64,000 nucleotides of DNA from NCBI RefSeq assembly GCF_028736175.1, contig NZ_CP117880.1, positions 1,798,001 through 1,862,000 of the forward strand. Reading direction: 5' to 3'. The position numbers and the translations under genes were made by a program. The notes under the pieces were generated by a model. The model made no database searches. It was not told the origin of the DNA and saw only the letters and a list, made by a program, of their open reading frames with translations. Shown piece after piece: positions 45,597 through 54,353 of this stretch (position 1 is the stretch's first letter; each line of letters begins with the position of its first letter). This stretch comes from Sphingobacterium oryzagri. GTDB taxonomy: Bacteria > Bacteroidota > Bacteroidia > Sphingobacteriales > Sphingobacteriaceae.

Positions 45597-46214
45597 TTGA
45601 AAAAGACTTTTTACTTTATCCGACACGGACAAACCGACTTAAATTTGCGTGGCATCGTGCAGGGCAGAGGCGTAAACTCGCCACTTAACGAAACGGGTTT
45701 TAAGCAAGCAGCAGCATTTTACCAGGCATTTAAGGATGTGCCTTTTGATAAGGTATATACATCGACCTTGCTGCGCACAAAGCAAACGGTGCAGCAGTTT
45801 ATTGATGCTGGAATCCCGACCGAAGAATTGGAAGGCCTTGATGAGATTTCCTGGGGCATCTACGAGGGAAAAGAGCAGGATGAAGATATCCTGTCTGGTT
45901 TTGAAAAGGTCGTTTCGTCTTGGCGCACGGGTTCGCTAGACTTAAGTATAGAAGAAGGAGAATCGCCCAATGTGCTGGTAAAACGGCAGAAAGAGGCGAT
46001 AGCACATATGTTAACGCGTACCGATGAACTTACCGTATTGGTGTGTATGCATGGTCGTGCTTTACGCATTATGTTGTGCCATCTGACGGATCTCGACGTG
46101 TGTATGATGGATGATTTTCCACATACTAACACGGCACTTTATATATTGGAGTATGATGGTAACAGCTTTTCCATTGTTGACCATTACAATGTAAAACATT
46201 TAGAAAATTTGTAA
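45597..46214 (+). CDS. Histidine phosphatase family protein
   Basis: 205 residues from a TTG start ten bases after mqnE. The phosphoglycerate-mutase-like motif is FIRHGQTD with R9-H10-G11; the second catalytic Arg/Glu are in YTSTLLRTKQTVQQF and EISWGIYEGKE, and the second His in VCMHGRALRIMLCHL. Family members dephosphorylate sugars, nucleotides or proteins. Its position between mqnE and mqnA, directly abutting mqnA (stop TAA then ATG), links it to menaquinone synthesis in expression; a metabolic role there is unproven. Confidence 0.87.
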   Translation: MKKTFYFIRHGQTDLNLRGIVQGRGVNSPLNETGFKQAAAFYQAFKDVPFDKVYTSTLLRTKQTVQQFIDAGIPTEELEGLDEISWGIYEGKEQDEDILSGFEKVVSSWRTGSLDLSIEEGESPNVLVKRQKEAIAHMLTRTDELTVLVCMHGRALRIMLCHLTDLDVCMMDDFPHTNTALYILEYDGNSFSIVDHYNVKHLENL

Positions 46215-46934
46215 ATGAAGAAAATAAGCGTTTCCGCTGTTTCTTATACCAATACATTACCATTTTTACAAGGAATAAGAAGCTCGAACGTGCTATCGAA
46301 GATTGATCTTTCGGTAGATTATCCCAGTGAGTGTGCACGAAAAGTTATTGCAGATGAGGTGGATATGGGGATTATTCCGGTAGCTGCCTTGACAAAACTG
46401 CCTGAATATTATATCATTGGAGATTACTGCATTGGTAGTAATGGCGCCGTAGATTCGGTTTTTATCTTTTCAGCAAAGCCGATTGAAGAGATACGCACGC
46501 TGCGGCTCGATCCGCAGTCGCGCACGTCTAATGGTTTAGCGCAGATCTTATTGAAACATCACTGGCATCGCGATATTACGGTATGTACGGAGGGGGATGC
46601 AGATGCCTATGTGTTGATTGGCGATCGCACCTTTGGTAAAAAAGATACCATGCCCTATGTTTACGATTTAGGGTTTTATTGGAAAGAGATGACTGGTTTG
46701 CCTTTTGCCTTCGCGGTGTGGGTATCCAATAAGAAACTGCCGGAAAGCTTTGAGCAAGAATTTAATGCCGCGCTGGCCAGTGGTGTTGCTCACCCGGAAG
46801 ATGTTATTCCCGGATTACCGGAATACGCAGGCTTTGATTATCAAAAATACCTAACGCAAAATCTCGATTTTCATTTAACGGCCGATAAGCGAAAGGCTAT
46901 CGAGAAATATTTGGCATACTATCGCGCTTTGTAG
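46215..46934 (+). CDS. mqnA: Chorismate dehydratase, menaquinone synthesis
   Basis: 239 residues; MqnA dehydrates chorismate to 3-enolpyruvylbenzoate, the step before MqnE. The periplasmic-binding-like fold shows ISVSAVSYTNTLPFLQGI at the start (substrate-binding S/Y-T-N), DEVDMGIIPVAAL, the DPQSRTSNGLAQILL loop and YVYDLGFYWKEMTGLPFAFAVWV. Length is close to the usual 240-280. It ends at a terminator that overlaps the 3' codons of the convergent chloride-channel gene. Confidence 0.92.
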   Translation: MKKISVSAVSYTNTLPFLQGIRSSNVLSKIDLSVDYPSECARKVIADEVDMGIIPVAALTKLPEYYIIGDYCIGSNGAVDSVFIFSAKPIEEIRTLRLDPQSRTSNGLAQILLKHHWHRDITVCTEGDADAYVLIGDRTFGKKDTMPYVYDLGFYWKEMTGLPFAFAVWVSNKKLPESFEQEFNAALASGVAHPEDVIPGLPEYAGFDYQKYLTQNLDFHLTADKRKAIEKYLAYYRAL

Positions 46935-46997
46935 ATTACCACAACATACGTTATCGGCCTGTACAGTTTTGCTGCATGGGCCAAAGATATCAGCAAC

Positions 46998-47041
46998 AGG
47001 CAGTTTTACAACCAGCGCATGGTCGTCAAACTGCCTTTTTT
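46998..47041 (+). terminator. mqnA terminator inside the clc 3' end
   Basis: AGGCAGTTT / AAACTGCCT with an inner ACCA/TGGT pair, followed by TTTTTT on the plus strand. It covers the last codons of the convergent gene (stop at 47006-47008). Confidence 0.75.
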
Positions 47042-48232
47042 CCGTTGTGCGCTGTAGATACCCGTTTTACCCGATACCACATAGCTGATCAGGCAAACCG
47101 CCAGAAAGATAAAACTATAGTCCCAGCCAAACAATTCCATGGCCATGACCGTACAAGCCAGCGGAGTTTTTGTACAGCCGGCAAATACAGATACAAAACC
47201 CATAGCCGCTAGAATAGACAAGGGAATGGGCAAGATCGGCGCCAGGGCATTGCCCAGCGTTGCCCCGATAAAAAATAGCGGCGTGACTTCGCCGCCCTTA
47301 AATCCGGCGCTTAAGGTAATACAGGTAAGCACGGTTTTGATCAAAAAATCGCTACTCGGAAGCGGTTCTTGAAAGGCCAAAAGAATGGTAGGAATGCCCA
47401 ACCCGATATATTTACTGCTTTGTAAAGCGTAAACAGCTATGATAATAAGCGTTCCGCCAATAAGCGGCCGAACTAAAGGCTGTTTTACATAACTAAAAAG
47501 ATGCGCAAACCATTCGCCCATACGGCTGAAAAGCTGCGCGGCAACACCAAAAGCCAAACCGGCGATAACAATCGCGCTAAAAAAGGAAAAGTGCAAGGCC
47601 GGTAGAAGTGCGAGTGCTGGATAATGGGTGTGTAAGTCGCCATAGACTCCGCATACAGTGTTGGAAAGCAAAGCCGTGCAGAGCACGGGGAGCGCGGCAC
47701 GCCAGCGCAGTTTGCCTATCTGGACAACTTCTAGTGCAAATAGAGCACCGGCCAGTGGCGTACCAAAGAGCGACGAAAAGCCGGCCGCTATACCGCAGAG
47801 TAACAGCACACGACGTTCGGCTTTTGTCCAGCGAAAAAAACGACTGCATTGATCGGCAATACTGCCCCCATATTGTACAGCCGTACCTTCACGTCCGGCA
47901 GAACCGCCAAAGAGATGTGTAATTAAGGTTGTGATGATAATCAATGGCGTCATCGGCCAGGGAATGCCGATCGTAGGATGATAGTATTCTTCCAGCAGCA
48001 AATTGTTGCCTTTTTGTGCGCGGCCGCCAAAGCGGTTGTAGCACCAGACGACCATGACGCCGGCAAAGGGAAGGAAGATTAAAAGCCAGAGATGGTTTTC
48101 GCGAAGATCCGTGACAATATGCAGTGCTTGTAAAAAGAAAGCAGAGGTGGTTCCAACCAAAAAGGAGATCGCCAGAATAGAAATGAGCCATTTTGCCCAA
48201 GCGTAAATATGGAAATGCGAAGTCTGTGCCAT
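47006..48232 (-). CDS. ClC-family chloride channel/antiporter
   Basis: 408 residues, a voltage-gated chloride-channel family membrane protein with about ten helices. Selectivity-filter motifs are recognisable: GGSAGREGTAVQYGG (GREGP-type with Thr for Pro), GIAAGFSSLFGTPLAGALFALE, and GFKGGEVTPLFFIGATLGNAL (GxFxP-type region, altered). The external gating glutamate corresponds to the E in GREG. Whether it acts as channel or H+/Cl- antiporter cannot be told. It is shorter than EcClcA and lacks the CBS domains of larger forms. Convergent with mqnA. Confidence 0.85.
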   Translation of the reverse strand: MAQTSHFHIYAWAKWLISILAISFLVGTTSAFFLQALHIVTDLRENHLWLLIFLPFAGVMVVWCYNRFGGRAQKGNNLLLEEYYHPTIGIPWPMTPLIIITTLITHLFGGSAGREGTAVQYGGSIADQCSRFFRWTKAERRVLLLCGIAAGFSSLFGTPLAGALFALEVVQIGKLRWRAALPVLCTALLSNTVCGVYGDLHTHYPALALLPALHFSFFSAIVIAGLAFGVAAQLFSRMGEWFAHLFSYVKQPLVRPLIGGTLIIIAVYALQSSKYIGLGIPTILLAFQEPLPSSDFLIKTVLTCITLSAGFKGGEVTPLFFIGATLGNALAPILPIPLSILAAMGFVSVFAGCTKTPLACTVMAMELFGWDYSFIFLAVCLISYVVSGKTGIYSAQRKKGSLTTMRWL

Positions 48233-48346
48233 GCTTTATCAATAATAAACAACTGTTTGAAATTATTCAAATAAAGTAGACATCATCAGCTTTTGGGGCG
48301 GTTAAGGGCCGATATCATGGCCACAGCTACAACAAATATACTAATT

Positions 48347-48730
48347 TTAATAGAAACTAATAATAAGCGCTACCCAACCGATAATCATCAGTAAACCGCC
48401 TAACGGGGTGATGGGACCGAGAAAGCGGAGATTTACTTTCCAATAATTCGCGAAGGCAAGCCCGTAAATGCTGAACGAGAAAAGCAAGGTGCCTATTGCA
48501 ATGCCATAAAAAGCCCATTGCTGCGCAAGAAGCTGAAAATCGTTGTGGTAACCAACGATAAGCAATGCCAGCGCGGCATACATTTGATAGCGTACACCGA
48601 CTTCAAAGGAGGCTAGCTTATCTTCTGGTAAGATTTTTTTGAAAAGATGTGCCCCAAATGCGCCCAGTACAATAGCGAGTGCGCCAAATAGGCCGGCAAT
48701 GGTTAAAACAAGAGTTTGCATAAGTATCAT
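48347..48730 (-). CDS. DUF423 membrane protein
   Basis: 127 residues, four hydrophobic helices. The family stretches are IAGLFGALAIVLGAFGAHLFK, FEVGVRYQMYAALALLIVGY, GIAIGTLLFSFSIYGLAF and FLGPITPLGGLLMIIGWVAL. DUF423 proteins are small inner-membrane proteins of unknown function. Its ATG overlaps the stop of the rhodanese gene by one base (TAATG), so both are made in coupling. Confidence 0.88.
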   Translation of the reverse strand: MILMQTLVLTIAGLFGALAIVLGAFGAHLFKKILPEDKLASFEVGVRYQMYAALALLIVGYHNDFQLLAQQWAFYGIAIGTLLFSFSIYGLAFANYWKVNLRFLGPITPLGGLLMIIGWVALIISFY

Positions 48731-49122
48731 TAATTTGCTTGCTGTTTTTTCGTTAATTTTTCCTTGGCCACATTTTTCAATCCGCCGTCCAACTCATACA
48801 CCTGAAACCCCTTTTCGCGCAAAAACTTGGCTGCTTTGGCACTTCGCGCACCGCTAAAGCAGTAGAGGTATAGTGGTTTTGATGTATCCCACGCCGCTGT
48901 TTCGCGTACAAACGTTTCTTTGTCGTTCCAATCAAGCTGTTGTGCTGTCGCCAAGTGGCCGTTAGCATATTCGTCGGCGCTGCGCACGTCTACTAAACTA
49001 ACGGTTTGCAGACTGATGCTATCCAGAAAAGCAGCTGTCGTTAGTTTTTCCTGGGCCGAAAGGCGCAACATGCCCAATCCGGAGCAGACAATTAGCAGGA
49101 AAAATCGGTGTAAAAACGTCAT
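48730..49122 (-). CDS. Exported rhodanese-like protein
   Basis: 130 residues. A signal peptide (RFFLLIVCSGLGMLRLSAQ) sends it to the periplasm. The rhodanese domain shows LVDVRSADEYANGHLATAQQL and the active-site loop YCFSGARSAK with C88, followed by FLREKGFQVYELDGGLKNV. It could transfer sulfane sulfur or bind oxyanions outside the cytosol. A TATATTTG box ends four bases upstream of the ATG, so the transcript is nearly leaderless. Downstream is the coupled DUF423 gene. Confidence 0.87.
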   Translation of the reverse strand: MTFLHRFFLLIVCSGLGMLRLSAQEKLTTAAFLDSISLQTVSLVDVRSADEYANGHLATAQQLDWNDKETFVRETAAWDTSKPLYLYCFSGARSAKAAKFLREKGFQVYELDGGLKNVAKEKLTKKQQAN

Positions 49123-49126
49123 GTAA

Positions 49127-49134
49127 CAAATATA
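49127..49134 (-). promoter_or_regulatory. Promoter -7 box TATATTTG (minus strand)
   Basis: TATATTTG, four bases, then the rhodanese ATG: another nearly leaderless start. Confidence 0.55.
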
Positions 49135-49211
49135 AAGAATCTGATGGCAGAAAACGCAGCACGATAAGTATATTGTGACTGGGCGATTCGATTAGGGGTT
49201 GTTTTATAAAC

Positions 49212-49245
49212 AAAAACAACGTTTCCGAATGGACGGAAACGTTGT
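49212..49245 (-). terminator. YceI gene terminator
   Basis: 12-bp perfect arms ACAACGTTTCCG / CGGAAACGTTGT; on the minus strand followed by TTTTGTTTATAA. Confidence 0.85.
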
Positions 49246-49270
49246 ACTTTATAGCGTTTAAGCGGTCTAC

Positions 49271-49861
49271 TTAGTTTTTCACTAATTCAACGTTAACAAC
49301 GATGGCTACTTCTGCCGCAACAGCTGGCACACCTGTAGGCAATTTATCATTGTATTTAATGTTGTAATCTAAACGGTTGATACTTGTTTTAGCCGTAAAT
49401 CCAGCGCGTGTTTTGCCCCATGGATCGGTAATAATGCCGTTATTTTGTACCACATCAAAGGTTACTTTTTTAGTTACGTCACGGATTGTGAGGTCGCCTG
49501 TTAGTGTGAATTTCCCTTTACCTGCTTTTTTAAGGATTGCATTTTTCAACGTTATCTTTGGAAATTTCTCGGCGTTGAAAAAATCGTCGCTTTTCAAATG
49601 ATTATCACGCGCTTCAATACGGGTGTCAATACTGTTTACGTCAATGCTGAAATTGATAGTAGCACCGTCAAAACTTTCCGCTGATGTTGATGCTACAGCA
49701 CCTTCGAGTGTTTTAAATTGTCCGTCAACCAAAGAAATGCCTAAGTGATTAACCTCAAATCGGGCGTTACTGTGTGCCGGGTCTACAGACCAGTTTCCTT
49801 GTGCAAAAGCGACGTTGATCAAACATGCCGCCGCAAATAATACGTTAAATAGATTTTTCAT
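49271..49861 (-). CDS. YceI-family periplasmic protein
   Basis: 196 residues: signal peptide ending NVAFAQ, then the YceI lipocalin-like barrel starting GNWSVDPAHSNARFEVNHLGIS. Further family stretches are SIDTRIEARDNHLKSDDFF, FTLTGDLTIRDVTKKVTFDV and TDPWGKTRAGFTAKTSINRLDYNI. YceI proteins bind isoprenoid or fatty-amide lipids; specificity is unknown here. A near-consensus CATCTTTG lies about 20 bases before the start on the minus strand. Single gene with a strong terminator. Confidence 0.92.
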   Translation of the reverse strand: MKNLFNVLFAAACLINVAFAQGNWSVDPAHSNARFEVNHLGISLVDGQFKTLEGAVASTSAESFDGATINFSIDVNSIDTRIEARDNHLKSDDFFNAEKFPKITLKNAILKKAGKGKFTLTGDLTIRDVTKKVTFDVVQNNGIITDPWGKTRAGFTAKTSINRLDYNIKYNDKLPTGVPAVAAEVAIVVNVELVKN

Positions 49862-49943
49862 TTGTTTTGTAAATTTCTTTATGCAAAGATGCCTCGTCTG
49901 AAACTGCTGTGCATTGATCTATGGTAAGAAATGAACGAGCTAT

Positions 49944-50816
49944 TTAGGCACTTGCCTGACGAGCGGCATCGCGATAGTGCAGCGGCGTAGCTGCCGTAAG
50001 CGATTTAAATATTTTGTGAAAGCTAACGAAGTTTTGAAAGCCGCAGTCAAAACAGATCTGTTTGATCGTCGCATCGGTTTCCGTCAGCATCTTGCAGGCA
50101 AAGGCGATGCGCAATTCGTTGACAAAGGGAATAAGGCTCTTCCCGGTCTTTTGCTTGAAATATCGGCAAAAAGAGTTGGGCGTCATGCCGGCCAGCTGTG
50201 CCACTTCTTCAAGCTGTATTTTTGTTTTGTAGTGCAGCCGGATATGCTCCAGAATCTTATTCATCCGTTTATAATCGTCCTGTTGCTGTGGGTTTGTATA
50301 ATCTTCGCTGACTAAAAGCGATAAGGACGGCCTTTCGGCCAGATAAGATAAGGTGCTTAACAAACTACTTAGCCGAGACAACAGGCTCTGTTTTGCAAGG
50401 TTGTCAAAGAAAGATAACAGTTGCCCGTCTTCATTGCTTAGCACGATGGCGCGTTCGGCCCTTTTATACAGCTGTTTGATAGGCTGCGCTTCGGGTAGGC
50501 TTAAAAAACTGACACCGCAGAAGTCTGCTTTAAAATGTACCACCTGGATATCGGCTTGTTGCACCGCTTGTTCGGCTAAATAAGCGTCGTCAAACAGCCA
50601 GTAATGCGGACTGTTCGAGCCGATCAATACCATGAACTGATCTGAAAAGGATTGGATACAATCGCCCACGAAAAAGGTTCCTTTTCCTTTCCGGATATAA
50701 ATAAGTTCCAGTTCGTCGTGGTAATGCCAACTATTATGGTTTTGGGGTGTTTGGTCCCGACGTACAACAATGCTGCTATCGGTAGCTTTACTATGGTCAA
50801 GGCGTTGTATATACAT
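49944..50816 (-). CDS. AraC-family transcriptional regulator
   Basis: 290 residues. The N-terminal cupin sensor domain reads WHYHDELELIYIRKGKGTFFVGD with metal/ligand-type histidines; the C-terminal DNA-binding domain has two helix-turn-helix units, LEEVAQLAGMTPNSFCRYFKQKTGKSLIPFVNELRI and IKQICFDCGFQNFVSFHKIFKSLTAATPLHYR. It is divergent from fucP with 176 bases between, so it most probably activates the L-fucose operon in response to fucose or a pathway intermediate. Direct evidence for that ligand is not visible. Confidence 0.9.
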   Translation of the reverse strand: MYIQRLDHSKATDSSIVVRRDQTPQNHNSWHYHDELELIYIRKGKGTFFVGDCIQSFSDQFMVLIGSNSPHYWLFDDAYLAEQAVQQADIQVVHFKADFCGVSFLSLPEAQPIKQLYKRAERAIVLSNEDGQLLSFFDNLAKQSLLSRLSSLLSTLSYLAERPSLSLLVSEDYTNPQQQDDYKRMNKILEHIRLHYKTKIQLEEVAQLAGMTPNSFCRYFKQKTGKSLIPFVNELRIAFACKMLTETDATIKQICFDCGFQNFVSFHKIFKSLTAATPLHYRDAARQASA

Positions 50817-50992
50817 CGTATTAAAATAATAGACACTCGATACAAAACAGATATCCAGATACTAACTAATTTATTCAGTTTTGTTACACAAATATAGCTA
50901 CTTGATGTTAAAATTGTTTATTAATTCGGTAAAATAATTTAACATCCCGCCGTATATTTCCATTAGCTTTACGTTTCCAAATATATTCCTAT

Positions 50993-52252
50993 ATGACGCA
51001 AGTAAAAAAGTACAGCTTAGCAATTGGCTTAATCACCTCGCTCTTTTTCTTTTGGGGTTTTATTCATAATCTCGACCCGATCTTGATACCACACCTGCGC
51101 AATGCTTTTAGTTTGTCGCATTTTCAAGCTTCATTGGTCGACTCCGCCGTGTTTATCGCTTACTTTTTGCTGGCTATTCCGGCAGGGCTTATTATGCAGC
51201 GGTTTGGTTACAAAGCGGGAATTATCGTCGGGTTATCGCTATTTGCGGCGGGCTGTTTTTTGTTTGTTCCGGCAGCGAATACGGTAAACTACTATTTCTT
51301 TTTGGGGGCACTTTTTGTCGTGGCTTGCGGACTGACTATTTTGGAAACGGCCGCTAATCCCTACATGACCGTGTTGGGCGATCCCTCTAAAGCCACGCAG
51401 CGCCTTAATTTCGCGCAATCATTCAACGGTTTGGCTGCTTTTATCGCGCCATTGATTGGTGGTAAATATATTTTGACAGAAGAACCGAAGTCTGCCGAGG
51501 AAATCGCGAGCTGGGGGGAACAGGCAAAACAGGCTTATATCCAAATGGAAACGGCATCAGTCAAAGGTCCTTACGTTATTCTGGGCTTGATTATTTTGGT
51601 CGTTACCATCATCTTCGTGTTTACCAAGTTACCTGAAATTAAAGAAGATGAGGAAAATGCTTCGCCAGGTATCTTTCACGCTTTTCGCCATACCAATGTA
51701 CGCTGGGCAGTTGTAGCACAGTTTTTTTATATCGGCGCCCAGGTTTGTGTATTGAGTTTTTTAGTGATGTTTGCGACCGACGTGGCCGGCATTGCGCCAA
51801 GTGAGGCCAGCACTTATGCTGGTATCGCCGGACTGGCCTTTATGCTGGGGCGTTTTATCGGAACCTTTTTTATGCGGTATATAGCACCAACGCGTCTGTT
51901 GTTTGTTTACGCGGTGGTTTGTGTTGTATTGACCTTTTTCGTGATTTATGCAGCGGGCGTGATTACGCTCTATGCCTTGATTGGTATCGCTTTTTTTATG
52001 TCAATCATGTTTCCGACGATTTTTGCCGTGGGCGTCGAAGGAATAGGTGCCGATACCAAACCCGCGTCAAGTTTGATCGTGATGTCTATCGTTGGCGGCG
52101 CGGTATTGCCACCGTTGTTGGGACAGTTGTCTGATTCGATCGGCAGTTTTCAGCTGGCTTATTACGTGGTTATGTTGTGTTTTATCGTGGTAGCCCTATT
52201 TGCGTGGAACAATAAGGAGAGCAAGGTTAGTCAGGCGTCGGGCGGCCATTAA
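50993..52252 (+). CDS. fucP: L-fucose:H+ symporter
   Basis: 419 residues, 12 membrane helices, major facilitator superfamily FucP branch. LITSLFFFWGFIHNLDPILIPHLRNAF contains the conserved charged residues of helix 1 (the acidic residue after FFWGF.HNL couples protons), followed by DSAVFIAYFLLAIPAG, ETAANPYMTVLGDP and NFAQSFNGLAAFIAPLIGGKYIL. Transports L-fucose into the cytosol, which then feeds the genes that follow. First gene of the operon; a box TAGCTTTA (50964-50971), one base off consensus, lies 22 bases upstream. Confidence 0.92.
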   Translation: MTQVKKYSLAIGLITSLFFFWGFIHNLDPILIPHLRNAFSLSHFQASLVDSAVFIAYFLLAIPAGLIMQRFGYKAGIIVGLSLFAAGCFLFVPAANTVNYYFFLGALFVVACGLTILETAANPYMTVLGDPSKATQRLNFAQSFNGLAAFIAPLIGGKYILTEEPKSAEEIASWGEQAKQAYIQMETASVKGPYVILGLIILVVTIIFVFTKLPEIKEDEENASPGIFHAFRHTNVRWAVVAQFFYIGAQVCVLSFLVMFATDVAGIAPSEASTYAGIAGLAFMLGRFIGTFFMRYIAPTRLLFVYAVVCVVLTFFVIYAAGVITLYALIGIAFFMSIMFPTIFAVGVEGIGADTKPASSLIVMSIVGGAVLPPLLGQLSDSIGSFQLAYYVVMLCFIVVALFAWNNKESKVSQASGGH

Positions 52253-52323
52253 CTCCCTGCACTGGCGACAAGTTTTTAAAGAATGGCAGATGTTAGAGAA
52301 ATAAAGAGAGATAATATAAAATA

Positions 52324-52653
52324 ATGAAAAAATATGTGTTGGCTTTGGATCTACAGCATGATCCGACCTTGATAGCCGAGTACGAGGCATATCACCGAAA
52401 CATCTGGCCAGAGATTCAAGCGTCTATTCGCGATGCGGGTATCGATCGGATGGAAATATATCGTTTTGCAAATCGGCTGTTTATGCTTATGGAGGTTGAG
52501 GAAAACTTTAGTTTTGAGCGCAAAGCAACGATGGATGCGGCCAATCCGAAAGTGCAGGAATGGGAAGCACTGATGTGGAAGTACCAGCAGGCCTTACCGG
52601 GTGCAAAACCCGGAGAGAAGTGGGTTTTAATGGATAAAATTTTTGAGCTTTAA
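52324..52653 (+). CDS. L-rhamnose/L-fucose mutarotase (RhaM family)
   Basis: 109 residues of the RhaM/YiiL family, which interconverts anomers of 6-deoxysugars. Family features are KKYVLALDLQHDPTLIAEYEAYHRNIWPEI with the conserved His and Trp, and GIDRMEIYRFANRLFMLMEV. In this cluster the substrate is probably L-fucose, not L-rhamnose. It begins 71 bases after fucP; the dehydratase starts four bases after its stop. Confidence 0.88.
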   Translation: MKKYVLALDLQHDPTLIAEYEAYHRNIWPEIQASIRDAGIDRMEIYRFANRLFMLMEVEENFSFERKATMDAANPKVQEWEALMWKYQQALPGAKPGEKWVLMDKIFEL

Positions 52654-52657
52654 TATC

Positions 52658-54322
52658 ATGGAACGAGAGCGATTGTCTTTTTTACAGATTCATCCGGAGG
52701 ATAATGTGTTGGTAGCGCTACGGGATCTGCCAAAAGATTTTGTGGTTGATTTTAATGGCCTGCAGTTTGCCTTACGACAAGCTGTTGCTGCAAAGCATAA
52801 GTTTACTATAACGTCGTTAGCACAAGATGCTCAGGTGTTTATGTATGGCGTTTTGGTGGGAAAAATGAATAATGCCGTAGAACCGGGGGAAGCCATTACG
52901 ACAGAAAATCTGCGCCATGCTTCTGAAGATTTTCAGATGGGCAGCCGAAAACTTGCCTGGACAAAGCCAGATGTAAGCAGTTTTGCCTCACGCACCTTTC
53001 AGGGATTTCATCGCAGCAATGGCACGGTGGGCACAGCAAACCATTGGTTAGTGATTCCACTCGTATTTTGTGAAAATAGAAACGTGCTAACGTTAAAAGC
53101 GGCTTTAGAAGAAAAATTGGGCTATCAGGTAGCATCCAAAGACTACTCCGATGAGGTTGATGCATTGATTGCGCGTTACCAGGCAGGTGCTTCGGTAGAT
53201 GAGCTGATGGCTATTGATCTTTCCTCGGCGAAGGAAAATCAACGGAAGCAACGTTTATTTCCGAATGTAGATGGCGTGAAATTCCTTAATCATGATATGG
53301 GTTGTGGCGGCACGCGGATGGATTCTGATGCGCTTTGTGGCTTGCTTGCCGGTTATATCACACATCCGAATGTGGCTGGAGCCACCATTTTGAGTTTGGG
53401 CTGTCAGCATGCGCAAGCCTCTATTTTACGGGACGAAATTAAGAAACGGGATCCGCAATTTGATAAGCCGCTGTATGTTTTTGAACAGCAATTTGAAGGC
53501 ACAGAGCAAGAACTAATGCAAAAAGCGATCAAAGCGACTTTTGCAGGGTTGAGTCTGGCGAATAAACAAACACGTGAGCCGGCTACGTTAGATAAGCTGT
53601 GTATCGGTTTGGAATGCGGCGGCTCGGACGGTTTCTCGGGTATTTCCGCCAATCCGGCATTGGGCTACCTTTCGGATATGTTGGTCAGCATGGGCGGATC
53701 GGTTATTCTAGCAGAATTTCCAGAGCTTTGCGGCGTCGAACAAGAGCTAAGCGACCGTTGTATCGATGAGGAGACAGCCGCAAAATTTATGTCGCTTATG
53801 AAAACCTATAATGCGAAAGCGGAAGCCGATGGTTCTGGTTTTTATATGAACCCATCACCAGGCAATATTCGTGACGGATTGATCACCGATGCTATTAAAT
53901 CTGCCGGGGCAGCAAAGAAAGGGGGTACGTCTCCTGTAACTGCAGTGATTGATTATCCTGAACTTGCTAACTATCCAGGATTGAACCTCTTGTGTACACC
54001 AGGTAACGATGTGGAGAGTACAACCGCCGAGGTGGCTGCCGGCGCTAACGTCGTGCTGTTTACGACCGGATTGGGCACACCAACCGGCAATCCGATTACG
54101 CCGGTGGTTAAGCTCTCGACCAATACAAAGACGTTCGAAAAAATGCCTGATATCATCGATTTAAACTGTGGTACGATCATCGACGGACAGGAAACGATTG
54201 AAGAGGCTGCTCATCGCATATTGGAATATGTGATTGCAGTGGCTAGCGGCGAAAAACAACCGAAAGCTGTGCGTTTAGGCCAGGATGATTTTATTCCATG
54301 GCGGCGCGGGGTTTCGTTATAA
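52658..54322 (+). CDS. UxaA-family dehydratase, probable L-fuconate dehydratase
   Basis: 554 residues of the altronate/galactarate dehydratase (UxaA/GarD) family: N-terminal SAF domain to about residue 100 (HPEDNVLVALRDLPKDF), linker with GTANHWLVIPLVFCENRN, and the catalytic part with NHDMGCGGTRMDSDALCGLLAG, LGCQHAQASIL, GLECGGSDGFSGISANPALG, and LGTPTGNPITPVVKL at the metal site. Two lines of context point to fuconate: it sits inside the fucose operon and no other dehydratase is present, although the classic L-fuconate dehydratase is an enolase-superfamily enzyme. I chose ATG 52658 over an upstream TTG overlapping the mutarotase gene. Confidence 0.88.
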   Translation: MERERLSFLQIHPEDNVLVALRDLPKDFVVDFNGLQFALRQAVAAKHKFTITSLAQDAQVFMYGVLVGKMNNAVEPGEAITTENLRHASEDFQMGSRKLAWTKPDVSSFASRTFQGFHRSNGTVGTANHWLVIPLVFCENRNVLTLKAALEEKLGYQVASKDYSDEVDALIARYQAGASVDELMAIDLSSAKENQRKQRLFPNVDGVKFLNHDMGCGGTRMDSDALCGLLAGYITHPNVAGATILSLGCQHAQASILRDEIKKRDPQFDKPLYVFEQQFEGTEQELMQKAIKATFAGLSLANKQTREPATLDKLCIGLECGGSDGFSGISANPALGYLSDMLVSMGGSVILAEFPELCGVEQELSDRCIDEETAAKFMSLMKTYNAKAEADGSGFYMNPSPGNIRDGLITDAIKSAGAAKKGGTSPVTAVIDYPELANYPGLNLLCTPGNDVESTTAEVAAGANVVLFTTGLGTPTGNPITPVVKLSTNTKTFEKMPDIIDLNCGTIIDGQETIEEAAHRILEYVIAVASGEKQPKAVRLGQDDFIPWRRGVSL

Positions 54323-54353
54323 ACGAAGTGGTAACATCTAAAAATCTACGTTA

